DNA from: Pseudooceanicola nanhaiensis
GTDB lineage: Bacteria; Pseudomonadota; Alphaproteobacteria; Rhodobacterales; Rhodobacteraceae
Length of the DNA: 64,000 nucleotides
Assembly: GCF_020171315.1 (NCBI RefSeq)
Contig: NZ_JAIUZP010000004.1
Coordinates: 310,001 to 374,000, forward strand
Direction: 5' to 3'
Made by a program: the position numbers and the translations under genes. This document shows, piece by piece, positions 8,264 to 15,319 of this stretch (its first letter is position 1; every line of letters starts with the position of its first letter). The notes beneath the pieces are model-generated. The model did no database searches. It was not told the origin of the DNA and saw nothing but the letters and a program-made list of their open reading frames with translations.

Positions 8264-9268
8264 ATGTCTCTTACCCGCCGTTCCTTCATGGCTTCGACTG
8301 CCATGACCCTGACCGCCCTGGCCCTGACCGGCACCGCCGCCAGCGCCGCCACCACGCTGGACCTGTCCACGCCCTGGCCCGATGGCAACTTCCACACCAC
8401 CACCGTCACCGACTTCGCCGAGGCCGTCAGCGCCGCCACCGAAGGCCGCGTGAACATCACCATCCACTCGGGTGGTTCGATGGGTTTCAAGGGTCCGGAA
8501 CTGCTGGCCGCGCTGCGTGACGGCCTCGTGCCGATGGCCGACGTCCCCACCTTCCAGCAGATCGGCGAAGAGCCCCTGATGGGCATCAACACCGTGCCCT
8601 TCCTGCTGTCGTCCTTCGATGACCTGGCGACCATGCAGAAGATCGCCATGCCGAAGTACGACGAGATCGCGGAACGCAATGGCGTCAAGTTCCTCTACTT
8701 CGTGCCGTGGCCGACCCAGTACATGCACCTGAAGGACCCGATCGAGTCGCTCGACGCCCTGAAAGGCCAGCGGATCCGCGCCGCCGAGAAGGGCGCGGCC
8801 GACCTCGCCAACTCGCTGGGGGCTTCGGGCGTCGTGATGCCCTGGGGTGAAGTCGTCCCCGCCCTCGCCTCGGGCCGTCTCGAAGGCGTTCTGACCTCGG
8901 CCTCCTCGGCCGTCGACGGGCGCTTCTGGGAGTTCATGAAGATCTCCTACCGCACCGCGCACACCCTGTCGGTCGAGGCCATCGCCATCTCGCTCGACGC
9001 GTGGAACGGCATCGACGCGGCCGATCAGGAAGCGATCTTGAAGCTGGCCGCCGAAAAGCAGGCCGAATACTGGGAAGTCGCCGCCGCCGATGACGCCAAG
9101 AGCACCGCGACTCTGGAAGAGAACGGCATGCAGGTCGTGGACGTTCCGGCCGAGATGATGACCGAGATGCGCTCGCGTGCGGCCGAGTTCATCAAGGAAT
9201 TCGAAACCCGCGTGCCGGAGTCCGAACCCCTGATCAAGGAGTTCCTGGCCGAGACCGGTCGGTCTTGA
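8264..9268 (+). CDS. dctP: TRAP transporter substrate-binding protein DctP
   Basis: This 334-residue periplasmic protein belongs to the DctP family, the extracytoplasmic receptor of TRAP transporters. The N-terminus, MSLTRRSFMASTAMTL followed by a hydrophobic stretch ending near ASA, reads as a signal peptide with a twin-arginine (TRRSFM) motif. A longer upstream reading frame exists, but the start at 8264 is preferred because it has an AGAGGA ribosome-binding site and places the signal peptide at the terminus. The mature part has the usual receptor layout, with GVMPWGE-type and AISLDAW segments. It is followed by dctQ and dctM, completing the importer. Its ligand is probably the substrate of HyuAB. 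Confidence 0.88.
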   Translation: MSLTRRSFMASTAMTLTALALTGTAASAATTLDLSTPWPDGNFHTTTVTDFAEAVSAATEGRVNITIHSGGSMGFKGPELLAALRDGLVPMADVPTFQQIGEEPLMGINTVPFLLSSFDDLATMQKIAMPKYDEIAERNGVKFLYFVPWPTQYMHLKDPIESLDALKGQRIRAAEKGAADLANSLGASGVVMPWGEVVPALASGRLEGVLTSASSAVDGRFWEFMKISYRTAHTLSVEAIAISLDAWNGIDAADQEAILKLAAEKQAEYWEVAAADDAKSTATLEENGMQVVDVPAEMMTEMRSRAAEFIKEFETRVPESEPLIKEFLAETGRS

Positions 9269-9270
9269 GC

Positions 9271-9909
9271 ATGTCCGAAACTTCGGAAACCGGCGCCGGG
9301 GCATCCGGCGCCGCCTCCGCCAAGAAGGAGACCGGGCTGGTCGCCCGGCTCCTTCAGGTGACGGATGGGCTGGCGATGGTCAGCGCCGTACTGGCCATCC
9401 TCTTCATCCTCGGTCCGATCGTGCTGATCCTCTATGGCACCGTGATGGGACAGGTCGTGCGCTACTTCCCGAATGTCAGCGTGGACCTGAGCGCCAACTG
9501 GGAATGGTCGGCCTACATGATGGGCGCCTGCTTCCTGCTCTCGGCCGCAGCCGCCGTGCCCGCCGCAGGCCACGTGCGGGTGTCGATCCTCGTCGGGCGC
9601 CTCAAGGGCCCCGCCCTGCTGGCCTGCGAGATCCTTGCCACGCTGGTGGCCGTCGCCTTTGCCATCTTCCTCTTCGATGCGCTTCTCGGGGCCACGATGA
9701 CCGCCATTTCGCGCGGCCAGAAATCCGCCGGCACCCTGACGCCGCTGTGGATCCCCAATGCCATGCTCACCTTCGGCGCCTTCATGGTCGCGGTGCAGTT
9801 CTGCGCCCGCCTGCTGCGCCTGCTGACCGGCCGTCCGGGTGACGACCGCATGTTCATGGAAGACCCCGCGCCCGAAGACAGTGACGGCGTGCCCGTCGCA
9901 CACCACTGA
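9271..9909 (+). CDS. dctQ: TRAP transporter small permease DctQ
   Basis: This protein of 212 residues is the small membrane subunit of the TRAP importer. After about 30 hydrophilic residues it shows four hydrophobic segments (roughly residues 35-60, 80-100, 115-140 and 160-180), the usual DctQ arrangement. The ATG at 9271 lies 2 bp after the dctP stop; a TTG at 9265 in the same frame is a possible alternative. The C-terminus is acidic. It should associate with DctM in the inner membrane and with substrate-loaded DctP. Confidence 0.84.
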   Translation: MSETSETGAGASGAASAKKETGLVARLLQVTDGLAMVSAVLAILFILGPIVLILYGTVMGQVVRYFPNVSVDLSANWEWSAYMMGACFLLSAAAAVPAAGHVRVSILVGRLKGPALLACEILATLVAVAFAIFLFDALLGATMTAISRGQKSAGTLTPLWIPNAMLTFGAFMVAVQFCARLLRLLTGRPGDDRMFMEDPAPEDSDGVPVAHH

Positions 9910-9922
9910 AAAGGACACGCAT

Positions 9923-11224
9923 ATGACTGCTGTTGTCGGAACCATGATCGCGGTCCTCTTCGGCCTGCTCTCTCTCGGGGCCTGGGTCGGGATCACGCTG
10001 GTGGTCACCTCGATCGTGCTGCTCTGGGTCTTTCGCAACATCCCCATGGACAAGCTGATCGCGCAGTATTCGATCACGATCCTGACCACGCCGGAACTGC
10101 TGGCACTGCCACTGTTCATCCTGATGGGCGAATTCCTGTTCCGCACGCGCCTGTCGCAGTCGCTGTTTAACGGCCTGTCGCCGCTGGCCGCGCTGCTGCC
10201 CGGTCGCCTGCTGCACGTGAACATCGCCGGCTGTACCCTGTTTGCGGCCATCTCGGGCTCCTCCGCGGCCACCACGCAGGTGGTCGGGCGGATCTCGCTG
10301 AGCGAGCTGGAAAAGCGCGGCTATTCCCGCCGTATCGCCATCGGATCGCTGGCCGGTGCGGGCACGCTGGGCTTCCTGATCCCGCCCTCCTCGATCATGA
10401 TCATCTACGGCGTGCTGGCCGAGGAATCCGTGCTGTCGCTGTTCACGGCCGGCCTGCTGCCGGGCCTGCTGCTGGCGGGCTCGTTTATGGCCTGGATCAT
10501 GATCGAGACCACCCTCGACAAGTCCCTCCTGCCCGAGAAATCGGATGACGAGGCGAACATGACGATGGGCCAGCGCCTCGCCGCGCTGAAGGAGCTGGGG
10601 CCGACCCTGTTCCTGATCCTCTGCGTGCTCGGCTCGATGTATTCCGGCCTCGCCACCCCGTCCGAGGCGGCGGCCGTCGGCGTCGTGGGCGCGGTCATCG
10701 TGACTGCCGTGCAGGGCGAGCTGACGCGCACCACCCTGCGGCTCGTGGCGATCGGCACGGTCAAGACCACGGGCATGATGGCGATGATCCTGCTGGGCGC
10801 CTCGATCCTTGGCAACGCGGCGGCCTTCCTGGGCATTCCGCGCTACATCACCGAGGCGGTCAGCAGCTACGAGATGTCCCAGCTGATGCTGATCTTCATC
10901 CTGACGCTGGTCTACCTGCTGCTGGGCTGCTTCCTCGACGGCTTCTCGCTGATCGTGCTGACGCTGCCCATGGTGCTGCCGCTGGTGGAGGCCGCGGGCT
11001 TCGACAAGCTGTGGTTCGGCATCTACGTGGTGATCGCGGTGGAGCTGGCGCAGATCACGCCGCCGGTGGGCTTCAACCTCTTCGTGATCCAGAACATCAC
11101 GCAGGAACCCCTCGGCCGGATCGCGCGCATGGTGCTGCCCTACCTGCTGATCATGGTGGGCTTTGTGATGATGTTGGCAGTCTTCCCGGGCATCGTGCAC
11201 GTTCTGCCGAACCTGCTGCTCTGA
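9923..11224 (+). CDS. dctM: TRAP transporter large permease DctM
   Basis: This 433-residue integral membrane protein is the sodium-coupled transport subunit of the TRAP system. It is hydrophobic throughout with about a dozen membrane segments. It shows the family blocks GSSAATTQVVGRI, AGTLGFLIPPSSIMIIYG and, near the end, ITPPVGFNLFVIQN. The start at 9923 is chosen over upstream in-frame codons because AAGGA (9911-9915) sits 7 bp ahead and the membrane segments begin right after it. It is the last gene of the catabolic island; an inverted repeat follows at 11235-11262. Confidence 0.9.
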   Translation: MTAVVGTMIAVLFGLLSLGAWVGITLVVTSIVLLWVFRNIPMDKLIAQYSITILTTPELLALPLFILMGEFLFRTRLSQSLFNGLSPLAALLPGRLLHVNIAGCTLFAAISGSSAATTQVVGRISLSELEKRGYSRRIAIGSLAGAGTLGFLIPPSSIMIIYGVLAEESVLSLFTAGLLPGLLLAGSFMAWIMIETTLDKSLLPEKSDDEANMTMGQRLAALKELGPTLFLILCVLGSMYSGLATPSEAAAVGVVGAVIVTAVQGELTRTTLRLVAIGTVKTTGMMAMILLGASILGNAAAFLGIPRYITEAVSSYEMSQLMLIFILTLVYLLLGCFLDGFSLIVLTLPMVLPLVEAAGFDKLWFGIYVVIAVELAQITPPVGFNLFVIQNITQEPLGRIARMVLPYLLIMVGFVMMLAVFPGIVHVLPNLLL

Positions 11225-11234
11225 CGATCATATC

Positions 11235-11262
11235 ACTGGCGCGGGGAAAGCTCCGCGCCAGT
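11235..11262 (+). terminator. Hairpin downstream of dctM, terminator-like
   Basis: ACTGGCGCGG (11235-11244) and CCGCGCCAGT (11253-11262) form a perfect 10-bp stem with an 8-nt loop, 10 bp after the dctM stop codon. There is no following T-tract, so it could be a Rho-assisted end or a 3' stabilising stem of the island transcript. Confidence 0.55.
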
Positions 11263-11558
11263 GGCCCCCCGCTCGCCTCTGCGGCGCGCACTGCGGCCCG
11301 CAGAGGGCGCTTCCCAACTCCGCTTCCCCAAAACGCCAGTCACGCGGCGGCCCCGCCAAGTCACGTTCAAACCACGCGAACGGGCAAAAGGCATGCGATG
11401 CGTGTCCGAAGAGCGGTGTCCTGGTCCTCCTAAGGAACATGGCGCAGGGCGAACTCCTCCATGCAAGGCCACTTACGCGGCCAGCTGCACCCGGAAAATC
11501 CATTTATCTTGAAGGAATGAGCGCTCTGGAATTGATCCGAAAGCGCTCTTAACAGGGC
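11263..11558. other. Intergenic stretch with no recognised gene
   Basis: This 296-bp stretch lies between the dctM terminator hairpin and tRNA-Leu. Short GC-rich reading frames occur on both strands, but none has a convincing ribosome-binding site or recognisable motif. A small inverted repeat, AAGCGCTCTT at 11541-11550 and its partner AGCGCTC near 11520, sits just beyond the 3' end of the tRNA and may contribute to tRNA transcript termination. Confidence 0.4.
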
Positions 11559-11642
11559 TGGTACCCAAGACCGGACTCGAACCGGTACGCCTCGCGGCGG
11601 GGGATTTTGAATCCCCTGCGTCTACCATTCCGCCACTTGGGC
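11559..11642 (-). tRNA. tRNA-Leu (anticodon CAA)
   Basis: Read on the minus strand, the 84-nt gene begins GCCCAAG and ends CTTGGGTACCA with an encoded CCA. The acceptor stem pairs fully with one G-U at 1:72. The anticodon loop TTCAAAA gives CAA, which decodes UUG leucine. The D-arm has GGTAGAC and the T-arm GGTTCGAGTCC, and there is a variable arm longer than in most tRNAs, as expected for class II tRNA-Leu. It is transcribed away from the marR operon. Confidence 0.95.
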
Positions 11643-11776
11643 CCTGCTGGCGTTGCTAGCCTAGTGCGCAAGGCACGTCCAGAGGGATCGCATGGCGGAC
11701 ATCGCTCAAAAAGCAGCCTTCTGACGCAATCAACGCCTGCACAACCGCCCCTGCTCTCCCGCACAGGTCAGTGGAC

Positions 11777-11835
11777 TTGACCTAGTCCGCGCGCGCAATT
11801 AACTGCCTAACAACTTGCCTAGCTAACCAACTTAC
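11777..11835 (+). promoter_or_regulatory. Promoter and probable MarR operator of the marR-emrBA operon
   Basis: TTGACC (11777-11782) and TTAACT (11799-11804), 16 bp apart, look like -35 and -10 elements. Over and after the -10 there are two near direct repeats, AACTGCCTAA (11801-11810) and ACTTGCCTAG (11813-11822), the second followed by CTAACC. MarR-family repressors bind such sites over their own promoters. The site is inferred from position and repetition only. Confidence 0.45.
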
Positions 11836-11846
11836 CGGAGCCTCAG

Positions 11847-12278
11847 ATGCCTGCCGACGGGACACAGTTCTTCGACGCGCTGCAAAGCGTCGTCCGCGCC
11901 TTCCGGCGCCAGTTCGACACGAACGCGCGCGAGATCGGCCTGACCCTGTCGCGGGCCCGGCTGATCCGGACGCTGACCCAGATCGAAGGCGCGACGCAGG
12001 CGGAACTGGCCGTGGAACTGGGGATCGAAGCCCCCTCGGCCAAGCGCCAGATTGACGCCCTCGAACGGGACGGCTTCCTTGAGAGGCGCGGGCTGGACGG
12101 CGATGCACGCAAGCGCGCGCTCTACCTGACGGACCGGGCCAAGCAGCAGGAAATCAGCCAGTTCAGCACCCGGATCCGGGCGCAGGCTCTTGAAGGCATC
12201 TCCCCCGACGAGCTGGCGACGGCCCGCAGGGTGCTGGAGCAGATCACCGAGAATATCGCGGACTACAAAATCGAATGA
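11847..12278 (+). CDS. MarR-family transcriptional regulator
   Basis: This 143-residue protein has the MarR winged-helix fold. The recognition region reads ATQAELAVELGIEAPSAKRQ (about residues 49-68), followed by the wing RRGLDGDARKRALYLT. It lacks obvious redox cysteines. Its stop overlaps the start of the efflux permease gene (ATGA at 12275-12278), so it heads a marR-emrB-emrA-like operon. By analogy with EmrR/MarR it should repress the operon until a hydrophobic drug or phenolic compound binds. Confidence 0.88.
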   Translation: MPADGTQFFDALQSVVRAFRRQFDTNAREIGLTLSRARLIRTLTQIEGATQAELAVELGIEAPSAKRQIDALERDGFLERRGLDGDARKRALYLTDRAKQQEISQFSTRIRAQALEGISPDELATARRVLEQITENIADYKIE

Positions 12279-14101
12279 CCGACAGACCGACAGAAGCTCC
12301 CGGAGAGGAGCGGGTGTCAAACCAGACCACCCCCGCAGGCGAAGCCGCGACACCCACATCGCGCACCGCAGCGGACACAGACGACACATCCCCTGACCGG
12401 GGCGAGGCCGCGCAGGCCGAGCAAGACCGGGCGGAGGCCCCCGCCACGCAGGGCGCCGGCGCGGAGCCGGACGCTGCCCCGCAGTCCGACGCCCCCGCTC
12501 AACCGGCGCCCTCTCAACCGGCCCCCGCCCCGGCAATGTCGCCGCTGCAGGCCCTGCCCTACATGTTCGCCTCCGTCCTGCTGGCGATCAGCCAGGGGCT
12601 GGGACAGGGGTTCGTCACCGTGAACATCCCGCAGTTCTCGGGCGACCTCGGCGTGACCACCACGCAGGGCACATGGCTGCTGGCGGCCTACATGATCCCG
12701 CGCGCCTCGCTGCCGCTGATGCTGATCAAGATCCGCACCCAGTTCGGCCTGCGCCGCTTTGCCGAGATCGGGATCGCGGCCTACGTCATCGTGGCCTTCG
12801 GCGCGCTCTGGATCACCGATCTGCGCTCGGCCGTCATCATGCAGTTCCTCTCGGGCGTGGCCGCCGCCCCGCTGGCGACGCTGGCCTTCCTCTACATGCT
12901 GGAACCGCTGGCGCCGCAGTGGAAACTGAAGCTGGGCCTGCCCATGGTGCTGGCGCTGCTCTTCTCGGGCACGACGATCGCGCGGCTGATCTCGCCCTCG
13001 CTGATCGGCGACGGGTTCATCTGGAACGTGCACCTCGTGACGCTGGGGCTGGCGATGCTCTCGCTTGCCATGGTCTACCTGCTGCCGCTGCGCCCGGTGC
13101 CCCATGCCAAGGTGATCCAGCCGCTCGACCTCGTCAGTTTCGGGCTGATCGCCACGGGCTTCGGCGGCATGACCGTGGCCTTCGTCATGGGCCCGATCCA
13201 CTGGTGGGACGATGCCGTCTGGATCGGCTGGCTGCTGGCGGGCTGCGTCGTGTGCCTGATCACGGCGGCCCTGATCGAGCTGCACCGCGAGACCCCGCTG
13301 CTCGACCTGCGCTGGATCGCCAGCCCGCCGATCCTGCACCTGACCGGCACGCTGATGATCTTCCGCCTCGTCCTGTCGGAGCAGACCTCCGGCGCGCCGC
13401 GGATGTTCCAGACCATGGGGCTGGCCCCCGAACAGATGACCCCGCTCTTCGCGGTGATCGTGCTGGCGACCTTCGTGAGCGTGCTGGCCTCGGTCGCCTA
13501 CCTGACGCCCAAGCGGGTGCCCGCCTTCCAGTTCGTGGGCCTCGTGATGATCGCGGCGGGGGCGTGGATGGACAGCCAGTCGTCCATGCTGACCCGGCCC
13601 GAACAGATGTACATCAGCCAGGCGCTGATCGCCTTTGCCGGGATGCTCTGCCTGCCGCCGGCGATGATGTCGGGCTTCATGTCCGCGCTCGCCAAGGGGC
13701 CCAGCTACATCCTGTCCTTCGTGATCGTCTTCCTTTCGACCCAGAGCCTCGGCTCGGTCGCGGGGGCTGGTCTCTTCACCACGATCATCAACCACCGGCA
13801 GGCCGCCCACCTCCAGCAGCTGAAGGACCAGATCCTCTCCAGCGATCCGCTGGCGCAGGCCGAGATCGCCCGCAACGTGGCCGCCCTGCTCAGCCAGCAG
13901 CCCGACGCCGCCGCCCGTGCGGCGCAGGCAGCCTACCAGCTCTCCTCCAGCGTCTCCTCGCAGGCCTATGTGATGGCCTACAACGACGCCTATTTCACCA
14001 TTTTCCTCATTGCGACCGCCGCCGCCTCGGCGCTCCTCCTCCATGTCCTGCGGGACTGGATGGCGGCGCGGTCCCAGCCTCAGACCGAAGTACCCGCATG
14101 A
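12275..14101 (+). CDS. DHA2-type MFS multidrug efflux permease (EmrB-like)
   Basis: This is a 608-residue major facilitator of the DHA2 (14-helix, EmrB/QacA) family, which with a periplasmic adaptor exports toxic compounds by proton antiport. The hydrophobic core begins near residue 88 (MSPLQALPYMFASV) and includes the motif C-like region and many helices up to about residue 590. The first ~85 residues are an unusual Pro/Ala/Thr/Glu-rich hydrophilic extension, probably disordered and cytoplasmic. A GTG at 12314 has a much better ribosome-binding site (GGAGAGGAG just upstream) than the ATG at 12275, so the true start may be 13 codons later. The 3' end overlaps the adaptor gene (ATGA). Confidence 0.87.
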   Translation: MTDRPTEAPGEERVSNQTTPAGEAATPTSRTAADTDDTSPDRGEAAQAEQDRAEAPATQGAGAEPDAAPQSDAPAQPAPSQPAPAPAMSPLQALPYMFASVLLAISQGLGQGFVTVNIPQFSGDLGVTTTQGTWLLAAYMIPRASLPLMLIKIRTQFGLRRFAEIGIAAYVIVAFGALWITDLRSAVIMQFLSGVAAAPLATLAFLYMLEPLAPQWKLKLGLPMVLALLFSGTTIARLISPSLIGDGFIWNVHLVTLGLAMLSLAMVYLLPLRPVPHAKVIQPLDLVSFGLIATGFGGMTVAFVMGPIHWWDDAVWIGWLLAGCVVCLITAALIELHRETPLLDLRWIASPPILHLTGTLMIFRLVLSEQTSGAPRMFQTMGLAPEQMTPLFAVIVLATFVSVLASVAYLTPKRVPAFQFVGLVMIAAGAWMDSQSSMLTRPEQMYISQALIAFAGMLCLPPAMMSGFMSALAKGPSYILSFVIVFLSTQSLGSVAGAGLFTTIINHRQAAHLQQLKDQILSSDPLAQAEIARNVAALLSQQPDAAARAAQAAYQLSSSVSSQAYVMAYNDAYFTIFLIATAAASALLLHVLRDWMAARSQPQTEVPA

Positions 14102-15171
14102 AAAAGTTCCATCTCCTCCCGACCCTCCTAACCCTTGCCATCGGCGTGGCGGGCCTCGCGCTCGTGCTCTTTGCCTGGCACCTGCCGCCCTTCTCGCCTG
14201 CACAGCCGACAACCGAGAACGCCTATATCCGCGGCAAGGTCACCGCGCTTGCGCCGCAGCTCTCGGGCTATATCGCCGAGGTCGACGTGAGCGATTTCCA
14301 GACCGTCCACGCCGGGGACGTGATCGCCCGGATCGACGACCGCACCTATACCCAAGCCCTCGCCCAGGCCGAGGCGGACCTTGCCTCCGCCAAGGCGGCG
14401 CTGGAAGTGGCCAAGCAGGACCTGAATTCCGCCAAGGCCGCCAGCCGCTCCTCCGAGGCCTCGCTCAAGGGGGCGCAATCCGCCCTCGCCACGGCGAAGT
14501 CGGAATGGGACCGGGTGCGCGCGCTGAGTGACCGGGGCATCTCCTCGCAATCCACCGCCGATCAGGCGGAACTCTCCTACAATCAGGCAGAGGCCTCGCT
14601 GGCCGAGGCCGAGGCCACCGTCGAGGTGCGCAAGCAGGCCATTGCCAGTGCCGAGGTGGCGATCAGCACCAAGAAGACCGCCATCACCCGGGCCGAGGCC
14701 ACGGTGGAACTGGCCCAGATCGACATGGACCGTACCGTGGTGCGCGCGCCCGCCGACGGGCGTCTGGGGCAGGTCTCGGCCCATGTCGGGCAATATGTCA
14801 GCGCGGGCACCACGCTGGTCTCCCACGTGGGCACCGATGTCTGGGTGATCGCCAACTTCAAGGAGACCGGCCTGCGCGGCGTGCAGATCGGGCAGGAGGT
14901 GAAGATCAGCGTCGATGCGCTCGACGGGCGGGTGTTCAGGGGCCATGTGCAGAACTTCTCGCCCGCCACGGCATCGGAGTTCAGCCTGCTCTCCAGCTCC
15001 AACGCCACCGGCAACTTCACCAAGATCGCGCAGCGCCTGCCGGTGCGGATCTCCATCGACCCGGATCAGGACATGGCGGATGCCCTCGCCCCCGGCCTCT
15101 CGGTCGAGGTGGAAGTGGATACCGACAGCACCCCGGTGCAGCAGGCACAGTCCGGCGCGATCTTCGGCTGA
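14098..15171 (+). CDS. HlyD/EmrA-family membrane fusion protein of efflux pump
   Basis: This 357-residue periplasmic adaptor has a single N-terminal membrane helix (about residues 8-28), then a biotinyl-lipoyl-like half (TTENAYIRGKVTALAPQLSG, about 42-61), a long Ala/Glu/Ser-rich alpha-hairpin (about 90-200), and the second lipoyl half and beta-barrel (VRAPADGRLGQ, about 218). This is the EmrA/HlyD pattern. It overlaps the permease gene by ATGA at 14098-14101. It would link the inner-membrane permease to an outer-membrane channel that is not encoded here. Confidence 0.9.
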   Translation: MKKFHLLPTLLTLAIGVAGLALVLFAWHLPPFSPAQPTTENAYIRGKVTALAPQLSGYIAEVDVSDFQTVHAGDVIARIDDRTYTQALAQAEADLASAKAALEVAKQDLNSAKAASRSSEASLKGAQSALATAKSEWDRVRALSDRGISSQSTADQAELSYNQAEASLAEAEATVEVRKQAIASAEVAISTKKTAITRAEATVELAQIDMDRTVVRAPADGRLGQVSAHVGQYVSAGTTLVSHVGTDVWVIANFKETGLRGVQIGQEVKISVDALDGRVFRGHVQNFSPATASEFSLLSSSNATGNFTKIAQRLPVRISIDPDQDMADALAPGLSVEVEVDTDSTPVQQAQSGAIFG

Positions 15172-15207
15172 GCCTGCTCCGGCCCTCACGGCCCACGGCC
15201 TGACACA

Positions 15208-15241
15208 GCGCGCGCCCGGGGATCGGACCGGGCCCGCGCGC
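15208..15241. terminator. GC-rich inverted repeat between convergent emrA-like and mprF genes
   Basis: GCGCGCGCCCGG (15208-15219) pairs with CCGGGCCCGCGCGC (15228-15241), with a two-base bulge and an 8-nt loop. It lies in the 148-bp gap between two converging genes. No T-run follows on either strand, so a bidirectional termination role is only suggested. Confidence 0.3.
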
Positions 15242-15319
15242 CTCTCCGCCACGGCATTGGACAGCCGTCACCCGAGGCCGCCCCACCGCACTTGAGCGAC
15301 ACAGCGCCCCGGCTTCCCG

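Noticed and set aside
11263-11558. Small protein-coding genes between dctM and tRNA-Leu (such as an 83-codon frame).
   Set aside because: No ribosome-binding site, no recognisable domain, arginine-rich shadow-like composition and frames on both strands of similar length.
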